A stretch of 64,000 bases of DNA from DSVQ01 sp964484765 (GTDB taxonomy: Bacteria; Planctomycetota; Planctomycetia; Planctomycetales; Planctomycetaceae). The stretch is from assembly GCA_964484765.1 (NCBI GenBank), contig CAZAGI010000004.1, positions 1 through 64,000 of the forward strand. The letters are read 5' to 3'. The notes beneath the pieces are model-generated. The model ran no database searches, was not told the DNA's origin, and saw only the letters and a list, made by a program, of their open reading frames with translations. A program made the translations under genes and the position numbers. This document shows, piece after piece, positions 43,152-51,845 of the stretch. Position 1 is the first letter of the stretch; the number at the start of each line of letters is the position of its first letter.

Positions 43152-43816
43152 ACCGCCATCGGCTGAATGCAGTCCGGCGTCTCATTTCCCGCTTTATTTA
43201 CAACCGGGTTGACCTTCTCCGCGGTGATCCATTCCGCGGGACACGGACGAATGAGCGATTGCAGCGCGTCCGGCGGAACCTGAGGATCCAACCACACATC
43301 CCAGTCGGCTCGGTCGAGAATCACCGGCATGCGGTCATGAAACTGCGCCATCACCTCGTTCGGTTCAGTCGTGATCATGCAGCAGGATTCCACGTGGCCG
43401 ATGTCTGACCGGTCGCAGACTTCGTAGATGCCGGAAATCGCCATCGGCTGCCGATTCACGCGGGTGATGTGCCACGGCTGCTTCAGCTTCGGCCCAACCA
43501 ACTGCCATTCGTAAAAACCAGAGATGGGGACCAGGCACCGCCGCTTCTTGAACGCGGAACGGAACGCAGACTTTTCGGCCACCGTTTCACCGCGGGCGTT
43601 AATCATCCCTCCGGCTTTCCGCGGTTCGGACCAGCTTGTGACGAGTCCCCACTTATGGGGGAGAGCGACCCGGCCGCCATCTTGCTGTCGAATGGCCAGC
43701 ACCGTCGTTGTCGGCGCGATGTTGTACCGAATCGGGAACGGGTCGGGCTCCCGCATGAGGTCGAAGAACTCCTGCAGCTCGGTCGGAGTCAGACGGAGGT
43801 TGAAACGGCCGCACAT
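43148..43816 (-). CDS. SRAP / HMCES-YedK family DNA-protein crosslink protein
   Basis: This 222-residue protein begins MCGRFN, whose Cys2 becomes the catalytic nucleophile after Met removal and crosslinks to abasic sites in single-stranded DNA. The family motifs ARGETVAEKSAFR, RCLVPISGFYEW (Glu) and MPVILDRADWDVWL (following His in FHDRMP) are all present. The start at 43816 is fixed by Cys2; the longer open frame upstream would block activity. Its genomic context with a primase-helicase and recombinases suggests protection of ssDNA in the element. Confidence 0.92.
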   Translation of the reverse strand: MCGRFNLRLTPTELQEFFDLMREPDPFPIRYNIAPTTTVLAIRQQDGGRVALPHKWGLVTSWSEPRKAGGMINARGETVAEKSAFRSAFKKRRCLVPISGFYEWQLVGPKLKQPWHITRVNRQPMAISGIYEVCDRSDIGHVESCCMITTEPNEVMAQFHDRMPVILDRADWDVWLDPQVPPDALQSLIRPCPAEWITAEKVNPVVNKAGNETPDCIQPMAV

Positions 43817-43957
43817 GGTCATCTCGTGAAGATTGGTCCTACGATCATAGAGAGTGCCTATGCGACGGACAACGGCGAAGCTTGGTGCCATCGAGCAGTG
43901 TGTCCATCCAACGGTCCAATCGGCTGCACGACTGAAAATGCCCTCTGGGAAACCGAC

Positions 43958-44542
43958 TTAGGCGCCGTCCGGCGAGCTCGTGGCGAGCTGAGCGACGTGC
44001 AACTGGCGTTGCCGCAGGAGGCTGAGGGTCCGCAGTACTTCGTCTTCGTAGTTGGACGTTCCGACTTGCTGCTCGAGCGCGGGAAGGATGGCGTCCCGAA
44101 AGCTCAAAACTTCAATCGGGCGGACCTCCCGTGCGCGACTGTATTCGGCAACCGCGTCCGCGACGTTCGCAAAGCCCGGAATCGCCCACGTGACATAGAC
44201 CCGCTGAAGGCGAACGGGATCGAGCCCCAGCGAGGGATACATGGCGTTGATCTGCGCGGTGTACGTCTTGCCCTTAGTAAAATCGGTGTTCTTGCCCTCC
44301 TTCGGGGCCGGGATGCCGAAGAACTTGCGGTCGAGTTCCTGGGTTAATTCCTGCGGCTTAGTGAACCACTCCCAGCTGTGCGTTACGGCGCTTTCGACAT
44401 GGTATTGGGTTCCATTGAGCAGGTTGACCGCCAGCAGGTCCATTTGCCGATTGTTACCGCCGACAACTTTCACGTCGTTCATCGTGAAGCATTGACGGCA
44501 TAGGCGAAAGTAACAGTCAACGATGTGCTCCACCGCGTTCAT
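43958..44542 (-). CDS. hypothetical protein, nuclease-like fold possible
   Basis: This 194-residue protein contains VVGGNNRQMDLLAVNLLNGT and YHVESAVTHSW. The D...ExA spacing recalls PD-(D/E)XK nucleases, but the catalytic Lys position is Ala, so activity is doubtful. The start at 44542 is chosen because the longer frame upstream has no coding character. Family not recognised. Confidence 0.55.
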   Translation of the reverse strand: MNAVEHIVDCYFRLCRQCFTMNDVKVVGGNNRQMDLLAVNLLNGTQYHVESAVTHSWEWFTKPQELTQELDRKFFGIPAPKEGKNTDFTKGKTYTAQINAMYPSLGLDPVRLQRVYVTWAIPGFANVADAVAEYSRAREVRPIEVLSFRDAILPALEQQVGTSNYEDEVLRTLSLLRQRQLHVAQLATSSPDGA

Positions 44543-44787
44543 GCAGGCTGCTCCGAAACGTAAGTGATGTGGATCAGCGTGTGATCGTGACGATGACCAT
44601 GCGTCGTCGCAACCCCAGTGTTCGCCATGAAGAGGACTCGACGGGCCGAGGAATTTGCACGGAATGGAGTGGATGTCTCCCGCCCGTCGAGGTAACTGAC
44701 ATGACCTGTCGGGCGTCGTGAGGGAACTGGATCGCAGGCGATGGTCGCCGCGACGGCAAGCCCCCAACGAGGCTCCACAGGAGACAG

Positions 44788-45159
44788 ATGATGGCCAAGA
44801 AGACTGTGACCAAAGCGGAACCGAAGTCGACCAAGAAGGCCGCGAAGAAGGTGGCGGCGGATGCCGTCACGAAGCCGAAGAAGGTTCGTGCCAAGCCCGA
44901 CCGCAAGCTCAGCGCGCTGGACGCCGCGGCGAAGGTGCTCGCAGAATCCGCCGAACCGATGACCTCGAAGGCCTTGATCGACGCCATGGCGGCCAAGGGG
45001 TATTGGACCAGCCCCGGTGGTCAGACGCCACATGCCACGCTCTATGCCGCAATGATTCGTGAGATCAACGTGAAAGTGGATACGGCGCGGTTCGCGAAGG
45101 TGGAGCGCGGGCAGTTCGCGTTGAACAGCGGAGCCAAGTTCGCGGAGTCCGCCAAGTAG
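44788..45159 (+). CDS. HARE-HTH domain protein with basic tail
   Basis: This 123-residue protein has a Lys/Ala-rich histone-H1-like N-terminus (residues 1-45) and a HARE-HTH winged helix (LSALDAAAKVLAESAEPMTS, ALIDAMAAKGYW, ATLYAAMIREI). HARE-HTH domains bind DNA, possibly modified DNA, and are common in phages and chromatin-like proteins. It is transcribed away from the minus-strand block. The gaps 44543-44787 and 45160-45435 hold no gene I can support. Confidence 0.8.
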   Translation: MMAKKTVTKAEPKSTKKAAKKVAADAVTKPKKVRAKPDRKLSALDAAAKVLAESAEPMTSKALIDAMAAKGYWTSPGGQTPHATLYAAMIREINVKVDTARFAKVERGQFALNSGAKFAESAK

Positions 45160-45435
45160 CTCGAACGTCGGCGATCGCTACCCTCAACGCCCCACGTTGG
45201 CCCGTGCGGGCGTTTTGTCGTGAACCGACAGGCCGTAGCCTCGGGAGATACTCAGAGAGTCTGACGTACCGCATCTTTTACGGTTGCTGCAAGCAACTAC
45301 CGGTGAGCGATGGTTTCGCCCATCAACGCGGCCGTCGCGCACCGGGCCGGTCGATTCAGTGGCCTTCTCGACAATGCGGCCTCCTCGTAAACTTCGGGCG
45401 CGAAATTCGGATCCGCCATTGTCAGGAGTTGGCAT

Positions 45436-46749
45436 GTGAGGGACCAACAGACGGTCGCATTCTTTATCGGTTCCGGGTGTTCATTTCCGTCGGGACAGCC
45501 TTCGGTCGATACGATCACCGGCAATTGTTTACGGGGTGAGTACTTTCTCCTGGAGCCCTTAGATGAAACCAGCGGCTTCTTCGCTGCGCTCGAAGGGAAC
45601 CGACCGCGTTGGGGAACTGAGCGAGATCTCCGACGGCTTGTGCCGAAGGGGCGGTCGTCAGATCTCGATCCCTGGCGCCGACCGGCGGCTTCAGTTCAGG
45701 CCCTTCTCACTCAACTGTCGCAGATTGATCTTTGGAATCGACAACCCAACTACGAGGACCTCGCCGGCGTCCTCAACATCGTTGCCGGATCCCTCGCCCA
45801 GCAGCTCAATGATCCGTGCGTTGAAGCTCTCATTCGCCAAACGGATCTTCTGACGCGACTCGATGATGTGCAATTCCCCGACGGCCACCGATATTTTTCG
45901 AACACTGTAGTTCAGAAGATTGTTTTCATAGAGGATTTCATCGGCTGGGTAATTGCCAAAACACTGCGGAATCGCGTTCGCTTGACCGGTTATGAACCCC
46001 TAACCGCGGCGATCCGCTTTCTAGCGGAGAGGCGGTTGCCGTTTCACGTTGTGACGACGAATTATGACTGCAATTTGGAACGTCTCTTTCGCCACAACCG
46101 CATCATCTTTCGTGACGGCCTGATTGGAAAAGTCGCGCGCGACGATCATCACCGCTGGATTTATGGCAACCACTTTGAATTTGCGGACGACGGCCTCCCG
46201 TGGCTGATCAAGTTGCACGGTTCGGTAAACTGGTTCCTGTGTCATGCTCCCGATAGCTCAGGGGCAAGGGTCCTTGCTCAGATCGGGTCGAGCATCGATC
46301 CGCTGGAGGCATACGCCAGCTATTTCTCGATCCCGTCTGGCCCCACATTCACTCCGCTCGGATGCCCGGAAATGCTCCGCGGATCATTGTCAAAGTCGGC
46401 CGCCTACTCGTATGACATCTATTCCCAGCTTTTGCTGGCGTTTGAGCGCGTACTGGAACGAGCCAGCGTCTGCGTCATTGCGGGATTCGGCTGGTCCGAC
46501 GAGGCGATCGTCGCCCGTCTGATGCGGTTTGTTCGGACCGACGGCAAGGCCCTGCTCGTATTTGACGGGGCACCCGGTGAACCAGCCATCAGCCGCTCCC
46601 ACCTTTTCGATCCTCGGATGGTACGAGACGCCCGGAACCGGCAGTCGTTAATCCTCGTGCGAGAACATCTCAGTGACGTCGCCCCAGAACAGTGTGTTCG
46701 CTATCTTCGTGAAGCAATCGAGACCGCCTCGAAACAATTGACACCATGA
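45436..46749 (+). CDS. SIR2-like NAD-binding protein
   Basis: This 437-residue protein carries SIR2-like motifs: GSGCSFPSGQPS in place of GAGxS, VVTTNYDCNLERLF, and LIKLHGSVNWFLCH with the catalytic His. C-terminal GFGWSDEAI and LVFDGAPGE fit the Rossmann half. Stand-alone SIR2-like proteins of this size are often NAD+-depleting effectors in phage defence. A GTG at 45436 preceded by AGGAG (45424-45428) is a good start. It lies between the HARE-HTH gene and the tyrosine recombinase. Confidence 0.82.
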   Translation: MRDQQTVAFFIGSGCSFPSGQPSVDTITGNCLRGEYFLLEPLDETSGFFAALEGNRPRWGTERDLRRLVPKGRSSDLDPWRRPAASVQALLTQLSQIDLWNRQPNYEDLAGVLNIVAGSLAQQLNDPCVEALIRQTDLLTRLDDVQFPDGHRYFSNTVVQKIVFIEDFIGWVIAKTLRNRVRLTGYEPLTAAIRFLAERRLPFHVVTTNYDCNLERLFRHNRIIFRDGLIGKVARDDHHRWIYGNHFEFADDGLPWLIKLHGSVNWFLCHAPDSSGARVLAQIGSSIDPLEAYASYFSIPSGPTFTPLGCPEMLRGSLSKSAAYSYDIYSQLLLAFERVLERASVCVIAGFGWSDEAIVARLMRFVRTDGKALLVFDGAPGEPAISRSHLFDPRMVRDARNRQSLILVREHLSDVAPEQCVRYLREAIETASKQLTP

Positions 46750-46766
46750 ATACCTGAGAGCGGGAA

Positions 46767-47540
46767 TCACCCGGCCGGAAGGGCGTTTCGCCCGGACTCA
46801 CTAAGTTGGCCGACATGAGCGTTAAACAGGTTCCCAATCCCTTCATCGTCCACAGCGACGTGCAGGTACGCCGAGGTGATGCTGACATTCGCGTGCCCGG
46901 CGGCGTCCCGGACTTCCGCCAAAGTTCGGCCACCGGCGAGGGCGTGGCTGATAAATGTGTGCCGACCGTGGTGAATTGTGAGCGTCCTCAGCCGCGCCAG
47001 CCCCAGCGATTTGCAGGCCGTCAGGAAACGCCGCCTCAGCGTATGGCGAGAAAAGATCTTGGCCGCCCGGCCGGGTCGGAGTGATACCAAGAAGCGATCC
47101 GCGTCCGTGGCGCCCTGCGTTCGCCGGCGTTGTAGCCAGTCGCCGAGATCACGTAGTGTTCCAGCATCCCACCACAACGGCACCATCCGCCCACGGCCGC
47201 CTTTCGCGGCACTGTGGCGGATCCGCAGATGCGGTCGCGGACCATCGAGCCGTACATCGCCGATGGCAAGCTGGGCGATTTCACTCACTCGGAGTCCACA
47301 GCACGCTGCCAATCGGAACAGCACCAGATTCAATCGCATCGAAAGTGATCGCTCGGCTTGGCGGTGCAAATCGGTAAGGACCGTGGCCAACTCCTGGCGA
47401 GTGAGCAGTTTGGTGACATCGACGCGCGGCGGACGGTGGAAGAGCATGTGGTAATCCCGAGGTAACCCTGCGGCCAGCGGGAATCCCGACGATCCCGCAA
47501 CCGCCGACTGAGTTACCTCGTTCTTGCATCCTCTTGCCAC
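46767..47540 (-). CDS. tyrosine recombinase/integrase
   Basis: This protein of 257 residues carries the catalytic domain of phage-type integrases: Arg in CCGLRVSE, His/Arg in HHGRHTFISH, and the nucleophile in ITSAYLHVA. The N-terminal SAM-like core-binding domain is short or absent, so it may be an XerC-like or truncated enzyme. Another start at 47447 (MLFHRPPR) would be closer to the conserved fold. It ends convergent to the SIR2-like gene. A perfect hairpin lies just upstream of its start. Confidence 0.85.
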   Translation of the reverse strand: MARGCKNEVTQSAVAGSSGFPLAAGLPRDYHMLFHRPPRVDVTKLLTRQELATVLTDLHRQAERSLSMRLNLVLFRLAACCGLRVSEIAQLAIGDVRLDGPRPHLRIRHSAAKGGRGRMVPLWWDAGTLRDLGDWLQRRRTQGATDADRFLVSLRPGRAAKIFSRHTLRRRFLTACKSLGLARLRTLTIHHGRHTFISHALAGGRTLAEVRDAAGHANVSITSAYLHVAVDDEGIGNLFNAHVGQLSESGRNALPAG

Positions 47541-47542
47541 TC

Positions 47543-47576
47543 ACACAGACCCAGTTCGCGCAGTTGGGGTCTGTGT
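47543..47576. promoter_or_regulatory. perfect 10-bp inverted repeat at the integrase start
   Basis: ACACAGACCC (47543-47552) pairs with GGGTCTGTGT (47567-47576) around a 14-nt loop that itself contains GTTCGCGCAGTT. It lies directly upstream of the integrase ORF. It could be an operator, an attachment core or a weak terminator; there is no strong T run. Confidence 0.45.
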
Positions 47577-47685
47577 TTGAGTAAGGGATGCCGACCAATC
47601 GACTGCGGGGCGAACAATACGCGCTTTATGCATTCTTCGACCCCGCGAACCTTGGTTGGTCGGACGCTAGACAGTCTTTGGCTGC

Positions 47686-48411
47686 TTATGAATTGGCGGC
47701 AGTAGATGGGTTTCGGCGTTGCCGTTTGCCCCAAACACAAAGAGACCCGACGATCCCGGTCATCAGAAGTGCGAGTGAAGACGGCTCTGGAACCGCGGAC
47801 AGCTCTCCGTCGCCATAGATCTGGAACGACGACGAGGGAATTGCCAGGTAGTCAGATTCGAGCGGAGGTGAACCGTCAAACAGCCGATGCGACAGCGCAT
47901 AATACGCTAGGGAAGGGCCGTTGTTCGCATCGACGCGAAGGTGGTTTCCGCCCCCCAGCCCGAAGAGCGTAATCCAATAGGTGCCAGGGGGGACATCTGC
48001 GTCGAGATCAAACGTCATCTTGTAGACGTGCCGAGCATTGTTGTTCGTAAATAAAAACTCCATGTTTGTCGGGTGTAGGAGAAAATTGAGCGCGACATCT
48101 GATCCGAACGGAGTTGTCCCAATCGCATATTGAATATCGATGCGAGAAAAGCCTTCAGGGGGTGCCCAAATCCCGAAGGTCGCGTGGGTCAGATGTGACG
48201 CGGACGCGACTGTGAAGGAGTTTGTCAATTCGTTGCCACCGAGGCCACCGGTCATAATCGGGTAAGCACCAGTATCAATCCCATCTTGGACAACTCCCGT
48301 CTCTTGGCCATTGATCGGCCCATTGTCGTAGATTAATCCCGCGTCCGCTCTCGAGCCGCGCGCAGAGAACTCAGCCAACATGATGAATGCGATCGCGATC
48401 ACTTTTCTCAT
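47686..48411 (-). CDS. PEP-CTERM protein
   Basis: This 241-residue exported protein has a signal peptide (MRKVIAIAFIMLAEFSARGS), a beta-rich body (GLIYDNGPINGQ, TFGIWAPPEGF) and a C-terminal sorting signal VPEPSSLALLMTGIVGSLCV with a KRQRR tail. It probably goes to the cell surface through the exosortase. It differs in codon context from the flanking phage-like genes and may be host DNA between elements. Confidence 0.85.
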   Translation of the reverse strand: MRKVIAIAFIMLAEFSARGSRADAGLIYDNGPINGQETGVVQDGIDTGAYPIMTGGLGGNELTNSFTVASASHLTHATFGIWAPPEGFSRIDIQYAIGTTPFGSDVALNFLLHPTNMEFLFTNNNARHVYKMTFDLDADVPPGTYWITLFGLGGGNHLRVDANNGPSLAYYALSHRLFDGSPPLESDYLAIPSSSFQIYGDGELSAVPEPSSLALLMTGIVGSLCVWGKRQRRNPSTAANS

Positions 48412-48559
48412 GGCCTTTTCCTTTTACATCGAGACCAATGATGAGCCACAGGCATAATTGCCGCGGCGTATTATATCAACGGCGATCAATACGTCCGTAG
48501 ACATGTGAGGAATTGCCCAAGGATGAAAGCGAATTAACACTTTGGAACCGAAGCCGTTT

Positions 48560-49504
48560 CTATCGCGGCTTGGCATCCCGGCAGACCTTGCGAAACATCC
48601 GCCACCAACGCTTCGCTTCCACCTCAGCGGTCGTCAGATCCCCAATGGGCTCGGTCGAAAACGGTGCCATCGCCTTCCGCACATAGTCGGCGTCCGGAAC
48701 ATCCTTCAGCAGGTTCTCGTTGGCAATCGCGAGCAACGGGCCGCAGTAGTTGCTTTGGATCAGGTAGTCCCCGTTAATCTTGAGTCGCTCGCAGAAGAGT
48801 TGCCAGCCGTCGTGCCCGACTTTGAACAGGTACGCGTTCGTCGCCAGCATCAGTTCCAGATAACCGTCGGGATCCTCGCCGCCGCTGATCGATGCGGACC
48901 ACGACGCAAAGAGATACATTCCGGCCCGGTCGAGTTGCTCGGTGATGTGCTGGAGCGCCAAGACATACAGCATCTGCTCCGGAAGCATGGTATCCCGCAA
49001 GAGATACATCTGCTTGGGCGTGACCTGCCGCAGCAGTTTCAGTTCTTCGCGGTCTTTATCGGCCAGCGCGTTGATCCGCTTCACCACCCGCTGGCGGCGA
49101 GTCAGTGCTGATTCGATCTTCGGACCAACAAACCCCGGTGTGTAGGGCAGGGTGCCGTCGGGCGATGTCGGCGCGATCTTGGTGGGCGGGTAGAGGGCCT
49201 CCAGTTCGGCCTCGTCCTTGAGAATCATCAGCGCCGCCCGAAAGTCGCTCGCCTTCACGGCCCGGGCATAGAGTGCCCGCCGCTGCATGAGGTGCCGACC
49301 GAGGAGTTGATCGCGGTTCCGCTGGGTGCTTTCGGCCAGCTTTTCGTAGACCATCTCCTGGTAACGACGCAGTTGCCGCTCGCTGAGTTTCCAGTCCCGA
49401 TCGGCGGCGTACTGCCGGATGTCCGCAAACTCCGCCCCCGCCAGGACCAGTTTCGTCAGGTCCTGAATTCTCGCGAGCACGGTGGCTTTGTCGGACTTCG
49501 GCAT
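48560..49504 (-). CDS. terminase-small-subunit-like protein with long C-terminal domain
   Basis: The first 110 residues (KATVLARIQDLTKLVLAGAE, DWKLSERQLRRYQ, ALMILKDEAELEALYPPTKI) resemble the HTH and oligomerising part of small terminase-type proteins. The following 200 residues (DKDREELKLLRQVTPKQMYL, RAGMYLFASWSASISGGE) are not recognised. I take the ATG at 49504 rather than the one at 49516. It is the last gene of the minus-strand block and could be a packaging or regulatory protein; no large terminase is in view. Confidence 0.5.
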   Translation of the reverse strand: MPKSDKATVLARIQDLTKLVLAGAEFADIRQYAADRDWKLSERQLRRYQEMVYEKLAESTQRNRDQLLGRHLMQRRALYARAVKASDFRAALMILKDEAELEALYPPTKIAPTSPDGTLPYTPGFVGPKIESALTRRQRVVKRINALADKDREELKLLRQVTPKQMYLLRDTMLPEQMLYVLALQHITEQLDRAGMYLFASWSASISGGEDPDGYLELMLATNAYLFKVGHDGWQLFCERLKINGDYLIQSNYCGPLLAIANENLLKDVPDADYVRKAMAPFSTEPIGDLTTAEVEAKRWWRMFRKVCRDAKPR

Positions 49505-49536
49505 CGGGCAGCGCACTTTGCGTCATTTGGAGAGAG

Positions 49537-49920
49537 TCACGGGCGTGGGGGCACGGGCCAAAGGTCGGCGTCGGGCGTGCCCGGCGCGAACGTCGGCGGC
49601 CGTGGGGCGAGATAACGGATCGGTTTCCCGAGGCCCGTCGCCAGGGCGATCTCGGCGGCCACTCCCACACTCTGGTCCCATCCGTCGATGGTGAGAACCA
49701 CTAGGTCATCGCACCGTTCGAGATGATCGCGATCGTAGGACTCCCAGAAGGACCAGTCGGTGGGGAGGCCGTAGGCAACCAGGCCGTGGGTGAGCACGAT
49801 GGGGGAGAAGACCGATTGGCCGGCGCGGAGCAAGCGGACGGTGGCAGCGCAGGCGGCTTGATAGCGCTGTTCGCGTACGGCTTCGTCGGGATGTGAGTAC
49901 GGGCTGGCCAGGTAGATCAT
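49537..49920 (-). CDS. DUF1937-like protein (nucleoside deoxyribosyltransferase fold)
   Basis: This 127-residue protein starts MIYLASPYSHPDEAVREQRY and has SPIVLTHGLVAYGLPTDWSF, CDDLVVLTIDGWDQSVGVAA and EIALATGLGKP, the DUF1937 pattern. The fold is that of nucleoside 2-deoxyribosyltransferases, so a role in nucleotide or base handling is likely. The start at 49920 overlaps the upstream gene by 4 bp (ATGA). Confidence 0.8.
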   Translation of the reverse strand: MIYLASPYSHPDEAVREQRYQAACAATVRLLRAGQSVFSPIVLTHGLVAYGLPTDWSFWESYDRDHLERCDDLVVLTIDGWDQSVGVAAEIALATGLGKPIRYLAPRPPTFAPGTPDADLWPVPPRP

Positions 49921-50492
49921 AGAATCGATCCCTGTTGAACAGCCGCGATACTCACTGGATAGGTGGCATGCTTTGGCTCGCTGGCGTCCCAGCGTCGATG
50001 GCATGACACGCAAAGCCAACGGACGCGCAGAGGCTCGTCATAGTTGAAATGAGCGGCTTCGATTCGTCGGTCGGTGGCACCGCACTCTTCGCAAGTCTTC
50101 GGGCGGATGACATGTCCGGCTTGGACGTGATACCGCAGTAGGTTTTGAGCGCTCCGGGCCTTGGTCGTTGTTTTCCGAATGGTCTGGCGGCCGGTCCTTG
50201 CCGCTTGAGCTTTACATTTCATCGAGCAGAACTTTCGCTTCAGATGTGAAACGGGGCCGAACAGATGACCACACTGTCGGCAGATCAGAAAAGTCGGTGC
50301 CAGCAGTAAATCGTGACAGAGAGGCGAACACGATTTGCGACTCGACTTGCCAATAAACAAGCGATTGCAGGCTTGGCACTGGCGAACGCCGAGTCCGTGA
50401 CAGCGCTTGCACCGGGAGGAGAATGCTCCCGGCCCTGACGGATAAAAGTCTTGGAGAGGGAGGTCACGGCGACAGAGCCGACAAGCTTTCAA
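49917..50492 (-). CDS. multi-zinc-finger / HNH-type protein
   Basis: This 191-residue protein has at least four cysteine knuckles: CRLCRRDL, CKRCHGLG, CQACNRLF and CRQCGHLF, then CEECGATDRRIEAAHFNYD and WLCVSCHRRWD. The last block (CxxC...AAHFNYD...CxxCH) looks like the treble-clef core of an HNH-type phage endonuclease. It is coupled by ATGA overlaps to the genes on both sides, suggesting action with the methyltransferase. Confidence 0.65.
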   Translation of the reverse strand: MKACRLCRRDLPLQDFYPSGPGAFSSRCKRCHGLGVRQCQACNRLFIGKSSRKSCSPLCHDLLLAPTFLICRQCGHLFGPVSHLKRKFCSMKCKAQAARTGRQTIRKTTTKARSAQNLLRYHVQAGHVIRPKTCEECGATDRRIEAAHFNYDEPLRVRWLCVSCHRRWDASEPKHATYPVSIAAVQQGSIL

Positions 50493-51814
50493 GCCTTAAG
50501 GTGGGACCATTTTACACCATCCCTTTCGCGCACGGGGTCGATACCAGAAAAAGTGAGGAAACGTTCGCAGATGACGTCGGCGTACAACGGATCGAGTTCC
50601 ATCAAGAACGCTTTGCGGCCGGTCTGCTCGGCGGCGATGAGTGTGCTGCCGGAGCCACCGAACAGGTCCAGCACGTTCTCGCCGGCGCGGGACGAATACT
50701 GCAAGGCGCGAACGGCTAACTCCACCGGCTTTTCGGTGAGGTGCACCATCGACTGCGGATTGACCTTCTTGACGGACCAGACGTCGGTGGCGTTGTTCGG
50801 ACCGAGGTAGACGTGGGCGGCCCCTTCCTTCCAGCCGTAGAAACACCATTCATGGTTCCCCATAAAATCTTTGCGCGTGAGCACCGGGTGTTCCTTCACC
50901 CAGATCACCGCCTGCGAGAAATACAGCGAGTGTTTCTTGAGGAACGGCGGATAGTTCGCGCAGTTCGCATAGCCACCCCAGATGTAGAAACCACGACCCG
51001 GCACCAGCACCCGGGCGATGTTGCCAAACCAGGCATCGAGGAGACGATCGAACTCGGCATCGGTGACGAAGTCATTCGCCAACGGTCGGTCCTTGGCCCG
51101 TAGTTTGGCGTGCGTCGCCTGTGCCTTCGCGGGATGGCGGTTCACATCGAGCGACTGGTGATGTGTGGTCCCTGGAAATGACGAGAGTCCTGCGGCGATG
51201 GCATTATTGGACCGCGGCTCGACGCGGACGTTGTACGGCGGGTCGCTGTTGCAGAGATGAATCTCCGCGCCTCCCAGCAGGCGATCGACGTCCGCCGGCA
51301 AACTGCTATCCCCGCAGAGGAGTCGGTGATTCCCCAGCACCCAGAGATCACCGGCCTGCGTGGTGGCCGCTTCCGGCGGTTCCGGGATGGTATCGGGATC
51401 TACCAGCCCGTCGGTGGCGCCGGGATGAAGATACTTCTGCAGGTCGTCCCCATCGAAACCGAGCAGATCCAGATCGAAGTCCTGCTCTTCGAGGGAGCCC
51501 AGTTCGACGGACAGCAGATCGACGTCCCAGCTGCTGAGCGTGTTAGTCTGGTTATCCGCGATGCGATACGCCTGGATCTGGGCGGGTGACAAGCCCGTGG
51601 CGACATGCACCGGTACCTCGGTCATCCCGAGTTCCAGGGCCGCCTTGTAGCGGGTATGACCGACGACAATCACGCCCTCACTATCCACCACGATCGGTTG
51701 CCGGAACCCGAACTCGCGGATCGACACCACGACAGCGGCCACCGCATCGTCGTTTTGCCGTGGGTTCTTGTCGTAGGGGGTGATCGTCGACAGCGGACGC
51801 ATCTCAATCTGCAT
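50489..51814 (-). CDS. ParB-like N-terminal domain fused to an N4/N6-type DNA methyltransferase
   Basis: Residues 1-100 are a ParB/Srx-like domain (PYDKNPRQND, IVVDSEGVIVVGHTRYKAAL). Residues 170-441 are a methyltransferase with the catalytic SDPPYNV (about 190) before the SAM-binding LDLFGGSGSTLIAAE (about 390), that is the beta order of D12/N4-type enzymes. Such fusions are common in phages, where they modify DNA and perhaps protect from restriction. The gene is flanked by the HNH-type gene (4-bp overlap) and a second ParB-domain gene 31 bp away. Confidence 0.9.
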   Translation of the reverse strand: MQIEMRPLSTITPYDKNPRQNDDAVAAVVVSIREFGFRQPIVVDSEGVIVVGHTRYKAALELGMTEVPVHVATGLSPAQIQAYRIADNQTNTLSSWDVDLLSVELGSLEEQDFDLDLLGFDGDDLQKYLHPGATDGLVDPDTIPEPPEAATTQAGDLWVLGNHRLLCGDSSLPADVDRLLGGAEIHLCNSDPPYNVRVEPRSNNAIAAGLSSFPGTTHHQSLDVNRHPAKAQATHAKLRAKDRPLANDFVTDAEFDRLLDAWFGNIARVLVPGRGFYIWGGYANCANYPPFLKKHSLYFSQAVIWVKEHPVLTRKDFMGNHEWCFYGWKEGAAHVYLGPNNATDVWSVKKVNPQSMVHLTEKPVELAVRALQYSSRAGENVLDLFGGSGSTLIAAEQTGRKAFLMELDPLYADVICERFLTFSGIDPVRERDGVKWSHLKA

Positions 51815-51845
51815 GACGGACTCCGTTCGTCAGGTTCGTAACTGG

